From contig JAJTUQ010000009.1 of NCBI GenBank assembly GCA_021399445.1, positions 761,501-825,500 of the forward strand: DNA of 64,000 nucleotides. Direction: 5' to 3'. The stretch's first letter is position 1. Each line of letters begins with the position of its first letter. Positions 1 through 11,603 of the stretch are shown piece by piece. Source of the DNA: Xylogone sp. PMI_703 (taxonomy: Eukaryota > Ascomycota > Leotiomycetes). A program made the translations under genes and the position numbers. The notes beneath the pieces were generated by a model, which saw only the letters and a list, made by a program, of their open reading frames with translations, ran no database searches and was not told the origin of the DNA.

Positions 1-866
1 AAAGCATAATATTTAAGGTAAGTACTCTATGATAATATAATTAAATATACTTATACAAGTGAGTTTTCCTTAGGTAAAAATAATAAGATATTATTAATAG
101 TTAACTAAAGGTTATTTAATAATAAATCTAATTCGGTTATTAAGGTTCTTGTATTCTTGACAGAATTTTGTCAGAACCAGTGGATACGCGCTATACGCAA
201 AAAGGCGTAAGCCTTGCGAATAGCCTCAAATAGCACCATACTAACCGGTAGAATCGGCTATATATACTGCCATACAATTTTACCAGACCCATTCAACATG
301 GGCAAATCCCGATATTCAATATTCACTTCTCGTCTTATCCCACTATGTATTTTCCCACTATAAATATAGCTGTAGATATTTCGTAGGATAGGGAATTCAA
401 TTCATCTTCACGTTCCATAGTTGAGTTCCTGTAACGATACAGTATATCGGAACCCCCAGGTTCCGACAGTGTCGATATTGCAGGAGCCTCTTAGCATGTG
501 GGAAGCCTTGTATGTTTCTGGGCCTGCGTGGATGCAGCGTCAAGCGCCGATCTCGAAGCGCGGGCTATTTTTAGCTGAATCGCTGCAACATGGCCAGAAC
601 TACTGCACTAGCTACATTGTACTGTGATAAGTATTAAGCCACGCCGAGCCTTGCGTGAGTTCACTTCACACTAACCAAAATCGTTACTAAAGTTCTAAAG
701 CCTAAATATAACCTTTGTATAAGTATGAAGGGTAATAAAAACTTTATAGTGAAAGTATATCAAAAAGACCCTATTTTACTCTAAATAAAATCATTCTCCT
801 GAATTACACATAAAAGTATTAATATAAAGATAATTTCTAGTTTACTAATTTAGTAACCCCCAATTC
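1..866. other. Gene-free, AT-rich stretch holding an LTR
   Basis: I see no credible gene here. Bases 169-441 form a retrotransposon LTR, listed separately. The rest is AT-rich, with only short open frames that lack ATG starts, splice logic or recognisable motifs. Confidence 0.6.
169..441 (+). mobile_element. Copia-type LTR, copy 1 (degenerate)
   Basis: This 273-bp block starts TGTCAGAACC and ends GATACA, giving the TGT...ACA ends expected of an LTR. A second block of exactly 273 bp lies inverted at 40406-40678. The two align by eye along their whole length, sharing for example GTGGATACGC, GGCGTAAGCCTT, CAGACCCATTCAACATGGG and AGTTGAGTTC. Similarity continues about 40 bp past the LTR end (TATATCGGAACC), so copy 1 is probably the 5' LTR of a truncated element reading rightwards. 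Copy 2 is followed by Copia pol debris, which sets the class. Confidence 0.75.
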
Positions 867-1657
867 TTATTTCGTATTTTCATCCTTAGCGTCTGCGTCT
901 TCAGCTTTGAAAGCCACCTCATTATGATGCTTTCCATCCAAAGAGTTAAGACCTTCAAGGCCATAGAGTACTGGACCACCCCCGGGAGTGATCATCTCGA
1001 ACACATCCCTGATTCTAGCGTATTGGTAATACCCACATCTCGCAATGGGCTCCGTCTTCTGAATGTCGACAATTCCATCCGTGAGCACTCGCTCTGCAAT
1101 ATGCACTCCAATCACCAGTCCAATCACGATATCTACCGTACCCATTGGCGGATTTCCAGGAAGTCGAATGGTGCTATGATACTTGCATTCAAACTTGATT
1201 GGAGATTCTTTGACCATGGGAACGTTCACGATACTGGCTTTCTCTTTCTCCAAGCCAGCTCGCTCAAACTCGTCAACTCCATAGGCAGTTTGCTCAGCTG
1301 TGATGTTCACAGCTTCTCGTAAGGGGTATGTAGCCAGGTTCCAAACGAATTGGCCTGCAGTTTCCGCATTGATAGTCGTGTCTTTTCGTCTCATATCACT
1401 TGTCTGGTTGGCCGAGAACATAACGTAAGGAGGATCGAAAGTGAGATTATTGAATTGCGAATAAGGAGCCAAGTTATCCGTTCCATCTGCCGATCTGGTG
1501 GAGATCCAGCCAATTGGACGTGGAATAACGCATGCCTGTACGGATCTTAGCTTCGTGGGGGCCATACAGAGTGAGGAACCTCGGCTCCTCAGAGAAAGCA
1601 CACCTTAAATGGGTCCCTAGGAAGTCCATGGGGAGTTACACCAGGCTGATAAAACAT
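867..1657 (-). CDS. Flavin reductase-like domain protein (FMN-binding split barrel)
   Basis: Two exons, complement(join(867..1535,1604..1657)), 240 residues. The first exon starts MFYQPGVTPHGLP and ends DPFK. A 68-bp intron (GTGTGC...TACAG) is removed and translation resumes ACVIPRPIGWIS. The opening 'FY.PG...HGLP.DPFK..V.PRPIGWIS' is the hallmark of the DIM6/NTAB-type flavin reductase-like family, which binds FMN. The single-exon reading from 1601 loses this N-terminus and should not be used. These proteins are cytosolic and either supply reduced flavin or act as small oxidoreductases; the substrate here is unknown. An FAD monooxygenase on the same strand lies 1.4 kb away, so cooperation is possible but is inference. 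Confidence 0.88.
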
Positions 1658-3088
1658 GATTCTTGAGTGATTAGCCTTGATAAACAGTTATGATAGTTCA
1701 AAAAGGCACGGCAAAGTAGAGATGGGCGCATAACAGTTGTCTTCGTTGAACTTCGACCTAGCTACATCATTATATATTCATTTATGGTGAGTCACTCTAC
1801 TAAATGTGGTGCTCGGTAGAACTCAGCGGCATCTAAGAGCTCTTCAAATGCATAGTACGATCGGCGCCTTAGCTCATCCAAGGCCTATATTCTCTCGGGA
1901 ATAGTACGGCAGGATGTAGGATAATTATGCGCAATTAGGGGACTCCCAAGGGGCCGCTCTGCGGGTGTGTGTTATGACCGCACAGCAAAAGCCTAAAAGC
2001 GAGTGGACCTAGGTCGAGAAAAATAGACAACTTAATTAGTCTTAACCAAATAACTCTAATGGACTATCCAAATCGCTTTACTCCGTAAGTTGAGTTCCAG
2101 TGGGTCTTTCGGAGCGGAAACGGGAATAAGACACCATGGGCAGTTCCTACCCCGAGTGGGGCAGAAGTGGCCACCTACGGGACTGGGAGTGCTAAGCCAT
2201 TGCAAGATCTCTACGCACCAGTAACTTGATAGATGTGGTATTATCAGATATACAGCGTATTTTTAGGTTTAATTACTAAGGACCAAGGATTAAGTATATG
2301 TTTCCGCTCGACAAAGGCTAAAGATGCGTCAGCCAGTTATGTGATTCCAAAAAAAATACTAACGTTTGATTCAAGAGGAATCAGTGACACAGCGGACCCT
2401 GGGCTGAGTTCAGGGCGACCTCCACTTTAGCCCCACCTCAGCATAATGATATTGAATAGTGATGGACTATGAAGAGATCCCCATTTATTAGCACGGCATT
2501 TCTCCTCCTGACAAGACGCCCGGAATTGAAACTTCTAATGTAATATATGAATACAAGCATGAGGGGGTACGGAGACGATTAGCTAGACAGCCGAGCTAGG
2601 TTGTCTCTTCCACCGGATGAACACTATTAGTGTATAGGCCAGAACTTATATCTCTTCTACTCATAGCTCCTAGTCTTACCAATAGTTTTGAATGGTTCCT
2701 AGTCAATAGGTATTTTATAAATACCAGCGTATAAGTTGGGGCTTCTTATGAAGATTAATGCACGTGAAAATAATTTACAGAGTGTTGATTTTGATATCAA
2801 TGCGCATGTTACAGGTGCAATCCTGACCCATTAATAGGGTAGCGCTATACTACAGTATTAGGAGCTTTGTAGTTGTGTTTAATAGAAGCTAGTAAGAACT
2901 AGTGCTTGCCATTGTTTTATATATCTAGTATTGAATATGTGTGGTAAGCATATTTATAATCGTGAGATATGTACACAACTTGAGTTCTGGGGCCCGAGAA
3001 AGGTGAAGAGGCGGCCATATTTAGGTGTTTGACTTGGTTGGGTAAGCTGCGAACCAGGAGCGCCCTTATCGTTCCCCCCCCCCTGAAC
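1658..3088. other. Intergenic, no gene seen
   Basis: About 1.4 kb of AT-rich sequence with many stops. A 65-codon frame at 2233-2430 has no motif. It presumably contains the promoter of the flavin-reductase-like gene and the 3' end of the monooxygenase gene. Confidence 0.5.
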
Positions 3089-4345
3089 TTATTTCTGTTT
3101 GCCTAACAGTCCGAGATATACAGCACATCGAATTATATTTCTCACTATTGACCAACGCCAAATCTGCCAATGCACTACTCTAATGGTGCGATGCGATGCA
3201 TCAACTGTCTTTGACGCTCGCTGAAGACTCCTTTCATCGTACATCTTCATACCTTCTCGGAATGACTGCTCCATACAAAGGCACTCCGCAAGATCCCACC
3301 CATCCATGAGCGCCAGGTTCGCTCCGTTACCAGCAAATGGGCTAACGGCATGGTTGGCATCTCCAATAAAAGCAATGCCGGGCAAGAGATCGCTCTGGTG
3401 TGGAAATGGCTTTCGATCGAGTGCATTGAAGACACGAAGAGTTGATGTATCGGTTTCATCAATGAGCTCAGAAAGCTTCTCGCCAAATGATTTCCCACGA
3501 GCTCTAGCTTCCTGTAAAATCGTTTGGAGATCTTCTGGCGTATGTGGAGGGTGCAATGCTTCACGCGGAACTATAGCCCGATAGCTGAGATTCCAAAAAG
3601 CACTTTTCTCATCAACGGGGGCGACAAAGAGCAATGTTCCATCATCGGCGCCAATGTGGCAGCCCCACAACTTGTCGTAGGGAGGACGTAATCCATCTGA
3701 AAATCGGGCTGTTCCGCTAATCAAGACCGCTCCTGCGAAGCTTAGTCCAGCAGATGGGTTCAGTTGAGTTGTTAGCTTGCTATTCGAGCCTCCCGCAACG
3801 ATTAAAACGTCGCAGCTTGCGGTATCCCCGTTGCTCAAGTTGATACTAAGCTTTCCATTGTCCGTAGGGAAAGCTTTGATGCATGATATCCCCCACACAA
3901 TCTGGCAATGGTCGCCTGCTGCTCCTGCAAGTACATCCCTCAGCTTCAGCCTGGAAATCCTCACGCTTGATAGCGGCACATCATTCCGCTTCCGCACAGG
4001 AATACGAAGTATCTCCCTCCACATCGTGTCCCAAATCACATAACCACCAGGAGTTGCAAGGGAATTGACCCCTGCATCAATAACCTCATTCATCAAACCC
4101 ATTCTCTGTATTGTCTGCAATCCCTCATGACCGCGGGAGCTGCCAAGGGAAAGCGAATATCCCTCACGGCCAACCATGTAACCATTGCTATCGCGTTCAT
4201 AGACTGTGATATCAGGAAACGCGCCGCACTTGTCGGACCAGATGCGACGTAGAGCGATGGCAAAGGATAGGCCAGCGATACCGCCACCTACAATAACAAT
4301 TTTCTTGCCAGCAAGAATGGATTGCTGTGGATTAGATGTTGCCAT
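3089..4345 (-). CDS. FAD-dependent monooxygenase (aromatic hydroxylase type)
   Basis: A single-exon gene of 418 residues starting at an ATG (4345). Residues about 16-26 contain the Rossmann dinucleotide fold IVIVGGGIAGLS, followed by an acidic residue in VYERD. Near residue 327 is the second FAD motif GIAFIGDANHAVSPFAGNG (GD motif), and RISRLKLRDVL matches the conserved arginine-helix of the PHBH-like class A flavoprotein monooxygenases (salicylate hydroxylase, zeaxanthin epoxidase and TetX relatives). Such enzymes use NAD(P)H and O2 to hydroxylate or epoxidise small molecules. The hydrophobic C-terminal tail (about 395-413) could touch membranes. The substrate cannot be read from sequence. 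Confidence 0.88.
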   Translation of the reverse strand: MATSNPQQSILAGKKIVIVGGGIAGLSFAIALRRIWSDKCGAFPDITVYERDSNGYMVGREGYSLSLGSSRGHEGLQTIQRMGLMNEVIDAGVNSLATPGGYVIWDTMWREILRIPVRKRNDVPLSSVRISRLKLRDVLAGAAGDHCQIVWGISCIKAFPTDNGKLSINLSNGDTASCDVLIVAGGSNSKLTTQLNPSAGLSFAGAVLISGTARFSDGLRPPYDKLWGCHIGADDGTLLFVAPVDEKSAFWNLSYRAIVPREALHPPHTPEDLQTILQEARARGKSFGEKLSELIDETDTSTLRVFNALDRKPFPHQSDLLPGIAFIGDANHAVSPFAGNGANLALMDGWDLAECLCMEQSFREGMKMYDERSLQRASKTVDASHRTIRVVHWQIWRWSIVRNIIRCAVYLGLLGKQK

Positions 4346-6211
4346 GGAATAGAAATTCCGATGTGGTCATTACTTTTAGGTTGACCGCCCTGACGTGTGT
4401 ATATATTTACCCCTTGAAGGCTCACGTCAGCACCCCGAGTACCAACTTAGTTAGGGTTAATGCTGGAGACTTTCTGTTTTATTTGGCAGTAAGACTCTTT
4501 AACAACTTAAATATATAAAAATATAGTTAAGTTTAAGTATGGATAGTTATGTAATTACATAGATAGCCATTGTGTGTCTAATCTTATAATTAGTCTTTTA
4601 TCTGATTTTTTCTCTCAAACCTATGTGAAAAACATTAACACGTTATTGTTAGGTTATTAATGTATAATTTTGTTGATTGAGGTAATTCCATTATTGGTTC
4701 GATAGATCGAGAATTTCAGTGGATGCAGCTACGCTACCCGAAAGAAATATCCTCGGTATTCCATATATCCGACCCAGATTATCGTTCTTGCATATCTCCA
4801 TGATTATTCCTCTGAAAAATAAGACGCTTTAAAAAGCTTTTCGGTTCCAGGTAAAATGCAGATTGCATGATATCATTGAATGTAGGCGCATTATTGTACC
4901 GGTAAATGCAGCATAAACTGCCTAAGAATGAAAAATTCACGAATCATCAGAGTGATGCCAATCGATAGTACATTAGTGTGACTTATATGGTGTAAATCTC
5001 TACAGTTACTGATAGTTAACTTGATGGTCGTGTTTGTCTATTATCCGACGGTATTACGGAAGATGTCCGAAGCAACGGGCCGCCACTTCACCTTGCTTGC
5101 CCTTATCCGACTCCAAGTCGGACACCGCCTCGGAGACCGCATGATTTAACGAAGGGAGACAAGGCTGTCTCTGACTGTCTCTTCCCCATGGAGTATGGGT
5201 CCGTGGCAGGCTTTTGGCCAGTCACTTTTGAGATCTCCTACCCAGAGGATGTTAAGGCAAGAGTCAGGTCCACCTGGGAAGAAATGGGTTTTGTGACACC
5301 TGCTTGAAGTTGAACGCTTTCTGACGAGTTCAGATCTCACTGTGAGGCTTTATATTCTGAGTAAAGTTAAACATTTACGAAATGCTGTGGTTTTATACTT
5401 CAGGCTTGAAAAACATATAATTCTGTACTGTAATTACTCAACTAGATGGTAAGATTTATTATTACAAGTGTTTTTGTTGTTTCGTTAGATCTCTGTGCTG
5501 AAGGTATTCACGGTAATGATCTGAGATAAACATAAGACCACGCTTAAAGTAATTCTATTATCTATGACAGATATGTTGATACCTTTAGTCACAAACTCGA
5601 AAGATTGTTATTAAAACTTATAAGCTTCATTAAAATACGTCTTTAAAATGTAAAATCATTAAGTCCCCCCCCCCTTTAGGGTTACATAACCCGGGAAGAC
5701 GTACACTGATCAAAACATAAGCTAGTATTACTCTTAACTTTTAACCCTAAAACATATTAGGTGTTAAAACCGGCAAACAAACTCTAATACAGCTAAGGAC
5801 TGTCATTCTACACATACGGTGGTTCCGCTCCGCCTTCCTGTTCCGGACTCGGTTCCGCCAAGTTAATGTACAAGTATTATTCACCAGCGCCGAAGCTCAG
5901 ATTCGAATGACATTAGATGACCTACTCCTACTTTTTAGACCTGAGACCCAGCGGCAATCCCCCTTGATCACATCTTTCCAAACCCCTAATTTTTTAATCT
6001 TTACCTTCTTAAGGCTCATTCATTGACATTAATTTCTCCGCCGAATTCTCCAAGGACTTGATAGCAAATTATTAGTCAACTTCTACTCTTATCCCAGATA
6101 TTACACTGATACATAAACGGAGCAACCGCGAATCCGCCTTTCAAAAAGCCGGAGAGGGAGAGACACAACCAGCTAGTGTTACGCGTAACACCCTTATCAC
6201 GAAGCTAAGAG
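4346..6211. other. Intergenic, no gene seen
   Basis: 1.9 kb, strongly AT-rich with homopolymer C runs (about 5666-5675). Only short spurious frames were found. It presumably carries the monooxygenase promoter at its left end and the carboxylesterase promoter at its right end. Confidence 0.5.
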
Positions 6212-7921
6212 ATGACCTTCATATCTCCCACAGTCAATCATTCCCATTTGAAGACTGTCTTCCATGGTGTCTCCCACCTGACCTCAATCCTTCCAGTTCC
6301 AATAGTCCAATACCGTGGAATTCAATATGCAACCATCCCTTACCGTTTCCGCAGAGCAATTCTCCGTTCAAACTACCCCGCAAACTACGATGCCAAAGGT
6401 CACGGTCCCCCAAGCCCTCAACTACCAATTCCTCAGATTGAAGACATACTCAGTGGCTTAGTAGGGCAGCCAGATCATGTCAATGTCGCTTCCGGTTTAC
6501 CGCCAAACTCTGAATGGGCTCCGGCCGACGAATTCAAGTGTTTGAATTTGTCAATTACTTGTCCGGCGGACATAAAGCAAGACGCAAACCTACCAGTGAT
6601 GATATACATTCACGGTGGTGGCTGTATGTTTGGGTCGAATGCGACGTGGCTACACGATGGAGGCAATCTCGTGGCTCGAAGCGTGCAGCTGAATAAGCCT
6701 ATTATCATAGTGTCGTTAAATTATCGATTGAACGCGTTGGGCTGGATGGCTTCCGATGAACTGAAAGCTGATAACGAGAATTCAGGGGACCTGGGAGTAG
6801 GGAACTATGGTTCTCATGATACTTATCTGGGCATAGAGTGGGTGTACCACTTTATCAGACCATTTGGAGGAGACCCACAGAATATCACACTTATAGGAGA
6901 GTCCGCCGGAGCCTTTCAAGTTGCTTCCCATATCCACTCCGCTCTGCCAGGCAGATTTTGTCGCGCGATTCTACAATCCGGAACTCTTGATGCACCATTG
7001 CAGAGCCATATCGCCAGCATCGGGGACCAGAATAACAGGTGGGAGAAGCTCAAAGCATTGACTAAGGCAAACAGCGTTGAGAAATTGCGTAGTGTGCCGG
7101 CAACAGATTTAATAAAGGCTTGGTTTTCTATTCATGCCAGAAGACATACGGCCGCGGTGCCAGAGTGGACACTTGACGGAGCGTGGTTAAGGGATGACTG
7201 GGAGGAGACCGTGAGTTCAAGGAACTTACAAGTCATTATCGGAGATACGGAGGCCGAGGGAGCACTATATGCTGTTCTATGTGAAATATCGAAAATAAAG
7301 TTCAGCGATAAGCCCATCAATATGAATACAATATGGAACGAGATCGAAACATCAATACCTACAAAAGCTGTTGCTATTTTGAAATCCTATGGAGCAGAGT
7401 CGAGCGATTGCTCGAGGGAGCAGCTGGCTTCAGCGACATTCCAAATCCTTAATGACCTATCTTTCCGAAGGGCCTCAGAAGTCGAAGCCCAGCGGTTGAT
7501 GAAAAAGGGTGTTTCTGTATATCGCTATGTTTTCGACCAGGGAAGCCCATTTCAATCAGGTGCTTTCACAGGTCAAGCAGCTCATTCTTTGGATCTGATT
7601 TACGCTTTCGGCAATGCACGCATTTTTTCTGGGGAGATTGGTGTCGAGCATCCAGAATGGGAATGCAAAATTCAGCGAAGTATGCAGGAGAAGTGGATTG
7701 CTTTTGCTAACGGAGAAGAACCTTGGAAAGCGCAGTCCGAGCACTACTACTATGCATTTGGGCCACAGGGATTCGACGGCGAGATTGAGAAGCAAGAGTT
7801 TCAAGAGAGGCGGAAAACAAAGAGATGGGAAGCTTTTGAGGCGCTGAATAGGGAGGAGCTTATTAAGTTTGGTATCGCTTGTAATAAGGCTTTCACTGAG
7901 CTCAGTGGATATGTTTACTAG
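6212..7921 (+). CDS. Type-B carboxylesterase/lipase family protein
   Basis: A single-exon gene of 569 residues, alpha/beta-hydrolase fold. The N-terminal VQYRGIQYATIPYRF is the family's opening beta strand. The oxyanion-hole motif HGGGCMFGS comes before the nucleophile elbow GESAGA with Ser231. The acid is probably Glu349 in GDTEAEG and the histidine His458 in AAHSLDLIYAFG, so the Ser-Glu-His triad is complete. There is no signal peptide, which suggests an intracellular enzyme, unlike secreted fungal lipases. The length is normal for the family. It probably hydrolyses ester bonds of small or medium substrates. It could belong to a catabolic or biosynthetic group with the two flavoproteins to its left, but the 1.9-kb gap argues for caution. 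Confidence 0.9.
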   Translation: MTFISPTVNHSHLKTVFHGVSHLTSILPVPIVQYRGIQYATIPYRFRRAILRSNYPANYDAKGHGPPSPQLPIPQIEDILSGLVGQPDHVNVASGLPPNSEWAPADEFKCLNLSITCPADIKQDANLPVMIYIHGGGCMFGSNATWLHDGGNLVARSVQLNKPIIIVSLNYRLNALGWMASDELKADNENSGDLGVGNYGSHDTYLGIEWVYHFIRPFGGDPQNITLIGESAGAFQVASHIHSALPGRFCRAILQSGTLDAPLQSHIASIGDQNNRWEKLKALTKANSVEKLRSVPATDLIKAWFSIHARRHTAAVPEWTLDGAWLRDDWEETVSSRNLQVIIGDTEAEGALYAVLCEISKIKFSDKPINMNTIWNEIETSIPTKAVAILKSYGAESSDCSREQLASATFQILNDLSFRRASEVEAQRLMKKGVSVYRYVFDQGSPFQSGAFTGQAAHSLDLIYAFGNARIFSGEIGVEHPEWECKIQRSMQEKWIAFANGEEPWKAQSEHYYYAFGPQGFDGEIEKQEFQERRKTKRWEAFEALNREELIKFGIACNKAFTELSGYVY

Positions 7922-8849
7922 ACATCTGTTACATTAAAGCAGAGAGTATTGAAAACAATCAGAATTATAACTTAATTGAAGTAGACTATAAGATGCACAG
8001 TCAAGGAAGCTAACTCTTAATGAATTTCATGCTAGGCGAATGAAACTACAGTCAAAGAGGGTGACAATGATTAGAAGCCTGGTTGTAGTGTAGTATTAAG
8101 CAAGTGGCCTGCCTCCTGATTGGTTGCTTAGTGTCTAACCGTGAAACCCTCATATAGAAGCCAGTGATCTCGGTAGGAACTGCCACTTGGTATTGATGAA
8201 CTTACTCTCAAGCCTTATGCTGGAGCCCGCGAACCTGTGTGTATTCGTCGAGCGTAAGCTTGCGTACGCGTAACATGCATGCGCCAAATTACGACGAGAA
8301 TCGCCAAATCTCCCGGGTAGCTCCTCGACAGCATCTCATATCTACAACTGATAAGGAATAAAGTATCAGCTACTACTCCAGAGACTCCCATGGCGATATC
8401 CTCTCATATCAGATTTCTTATCTAGCTAAGTTCCCGCAAGTGCGGGGACGAAGAAGGAAGGAGGTAAGTGATAGACAATAATTCTATTGGAAGAAAGGCT
8501 GTAATGGCGTCTCGGCATGAACTTCTGCGACCAGATAACAACCTCTATCACTGCCCTAAGCCGGGGTTAATCACTTGGCGATGTTATTACCGTGCGGATT
8601 CGTGAATGTGTGTATGGGATGAGATGGCTCTCGTCCAGTCTGTCTGCTAGCTGATTGGCATTGCTTCTAGATGATACAATTTCTTATCATAAGTCACTTG
8701 GTAAACTAGATGTATACACGGGATCGCCACGATCCCGTAGAGGCCAGCTGATAAGGACTCTGTTATATTCAATCGAGTTCTGCATGCTCTTGAATCTCAC
8801 CTCGCAGCATAACCTCGATAAATCGTAAAAGCTTCTACGAGTCCACACG
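7922..8849. other. Intergenic, promoter of the permease gene
   Basis: 0.9 kb without a supportable gene. It should hold the esterase 3' region and the permease promoter. No clear TATA element or operator repeat was picked out. Confidence 0.5.
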
Positions 8850-10870
8850 ATGTCGCAGCTACCAGTTCTTTCAGACCCCGAGAAGAATATGCATACGCTA
8901 GATGAAAAGAAAGCAGCATCCTCCAACGATGCTCCTGTATATGGGGACGGAGCCAATGGGGAGACCGAAGTAGCGATCGAATTCAGCGAAGTCAAAGAGT
9001 TGAGGTAGGCGTCGCTGAGCCTAGTCATATACGGTGCTTTCTGATCATTATATTACAGACGTGGTCTTGCCCAGAGGCATATCCAGATGATTGCACTGGC
9101 AGGGACTATTGGCACAGTGAGTTTTCCTCTAATAAATATTACTATTTTGTATGCTGATATCTCCAGGGCTTGTTTCTCGGGTCAGGAAAAGCAATTGCCG
9201 CAGGAGGCCCACTTGGAGCATTGTAAGTATTTTCAAAGATTCCACAGTCCTTGCTAATTGATCAATAGTTTAGGTTATACTTTCGTTGGGATATTGGTCT
9301 CTGGGGTAGTCATGTCCATCGCAGAATTGGCGTAAGAATATTCCAACAATTCACATATGCATTCGCTGAGTGTAATAGTGCGCTTGTCCCTTTGAGCGGA
9401 TCCATCATCCGCCATGCCGAATATTTCGTCAACCCTGCGTTGTCATTTGCAGATGGCTGGAATCGTGTATACGGTACTATGGTCTCCCTTCCCGCTGAGC
9501 TTGTTGCGGCCGCTGTGATAGTTCAGTTCTGGAATGACACAAGCAGTGCGGTTTGGATCACAGTATTTGGACTTCTATTAGTTGCTAGTAACCTCTTCTT
9601 TGTGAGAGTCTATGGTGAGCTCGAGTTCACTTTCGCAACTTTGAAGATCATGTTGATTATTGGCTTGAATATCATGGTACGTCTCATGACCACAGGACTC
9701 GGGTCCTTGCTGTGCTAATATATCGGCAGGCTTTGGTTATCACCTGTGGCGGCGGGCCCGATCATCACAGATATGGATTTCAGTACTGGCGTAATCCAGG
9801 TCCATTCGTTGATTACCTTGGCTATACTGGTGCCTTAGGTCACTTTATAGGTTTCTGGACCACATTCTCAAATGCTGTCTTTGCTTTCTCGGGTGTGGAA
9901 GGTATAGCTGTTGCAGCAGCAGAGACGCAGTCTCCGAGAAGAAATATCCCAATTGCGGCAAAGAGGATCTTCTGGAGAGTCTCAATATTCTATGGTATGT
10001 AAATAAATGTCACTTACTCTACTAGAATTGATACTGACATGGCTGATAGTCCTCTCTATTTTCATGGTTGGACTGATAGTACCTTCCAACGATCCATCTC
10101 TATTAAGATCCACCGGCACGGCTGCTCAGTCACCGTTTGTTATTGCAGCAACCAATGCTGGAATTAAGGTTGTACCTTCAATTATCAATGCAGTTGTTCT
10201 GACCAGTGCTTGGAGTTCTGGAAACTCAGGTATGTTCTTAATATTGATATAAGAATCTTACTAATGCACTCCAGGGCTTCTTAATGGCTCGCGCACACTA
10301 TATGGGATGGCAAGAGAAGGTCACGCGCCCAAGGTGTTTCTAAGAATTAACCGCTTCGGCATCCCATATGTTGCTGTTGGATTCTTGAGTCTGTTTATCT
10401 GTCTCGGGTATATGACTCTGTCGGACTCCGCTTCAACGGTTTTTGGCTGGCTTCAGGATCTCGTATCCGTGGCTGCTCTTGTAAATTGGATTATAATTTC
10501 CATCGTCTACCTTCGCTTCTATTACGGAATGAAGAAGCAAGGCATCTCTCGGTCTGACCTTCCGTGGAAAGCCCCGTTTCAACCGTATGCGGCATGGATG
10601 TCTCTGGTTTCCTTCTCTATCCTATTACTCTTCGGTGGCTACGTCGTTTTTATTCACGGGAAGTGGAACACGGAAACCTTCGTCTCTTCCTACATCAACA
10701 TACCCATCATATTTGTTCTCTACTTTGGGTACAAGTTCATCAGAAAAACCAGGATTGTTCCTCTCTCCGAGATTCCAATCCAGCATTTCATCGACATTGC
10801 GAACGCGAATCCTGAGCCACCCGTAGTACCACCAACAGGCTGGCGTCGTTTCAATATCCTCTGGAGCTAA
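8850..10870 (+). CDS. APC-superfamily amino-acid permease (YAT type)
   Basis: Eight exons: join(8850..9004,9059..9116,9167..9222,9269..9331,9379..9676,9730..9994,10050..10229,10275..10870), 556 residues. All seven introns are 45-54 bp with GT...AG ends, and the phases agree. After a 50-residue acidic cytosolic tail comes RGLAQRHIQMIALAGTIGTG, the classic first helix of fungal amino-acid permeases, followed by GLFLGSGKAIAAGGP and about 12 hydrophobic segments. SAWSSGNSG...SRTLYGMAREGHAPK is the conserved central signature. It should import amino acids across the plasma membrane with protons; the substrate is unknown. No frame break remains once introns are removed, so the gene looks functional. 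Confidence 0.93.
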
Positions 10871-11603
10871 TATGGATGTTTCGTAACAACGTTTTGGAGT
10901 ATTCGAAGGATATTTCCTATTTACATAACTCAGCGTATATTCCGATCGCAAATATTACCAAATCTTCCCCTATTAGTAGTATAATTTCTGAAGGTATCAT
11001 TCATGGTAAAGCCTAACATGTGAGCCATTCAATCAGGAATCTAGTAATATCAGATACTGAGTGTTGTATCTAAATGTACACTAGATTACCCATTTTTGAA
11101 GTGGAGGTCTAATGATGACCCCACTCCTTTCCTGTATGGCTTTTCTAGGCGTAGCTGATCGGTAAAACCTGGATAAGCACTTGGAAGCCTTACAGTCTTA
11201 TCTTAACTTCAGCTGACAAAAGATCCAGTTACGATACTATAACTGTGGAAGAGGGCGAATCCAGAACTACACAGTTCAGTGTGAAGACGGTTGTAGACTA
11301 TTGTGATTCGCCGAACGAGTCAATCGTACTGCTCATAGTAATAACCCGAGCAGCAGTGTAGCATGCTTTGTCAAGTTTGACTGACGGCTTACTGACTTAT
11401 TGAAGATCACTCCTACACGTGAGTTGCAAACTTATTAATACATAGCATCTTATTTGTAACGTGTTGCAAGGTCCAGCGGAAGCATTTTGCTCCCGAAGTG
11501 GCGTATATTTGACCGATACAAGATCACCCTCAATCTTGGCTTCTTGCCTCATTGAAATACAGACCGTTTACATTCACAGCATTGATAGCATTGATAGCAT
11601 AAA
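10871..11603. other. Intergenic, no gene seen
   Basis: 730 bp between two rightward genes. It contains no coding signal. An ATTGATAGC direct repeat (about 11580-11600) lies just before the next start codon. Confidence 0.5.

Noticed and set aside
924..1322. 132-codon plus-strand frame
   Set aside because: It is the antisense shadow of the flavin-reductase-like gene, whose motifs and intron are clear on the minus strand.
4690..4720. GGTTCGATAGATCGA, a possible tRNA T-arm
   Set aside because: No acceptor, D or anticodon stems could be paired around it.
5146..5340. 64-codon minus-strand frame in the 4.3-6.2 kb gap
   Set aside because: No motif, and stops flank it; probably chance.
5666..5690. 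CCCC...TTTAGGG string resembling telomere repeat
   Set aside because: Only one TTAGGG unit is present, with no tandem array, so it is not a telomere relic.
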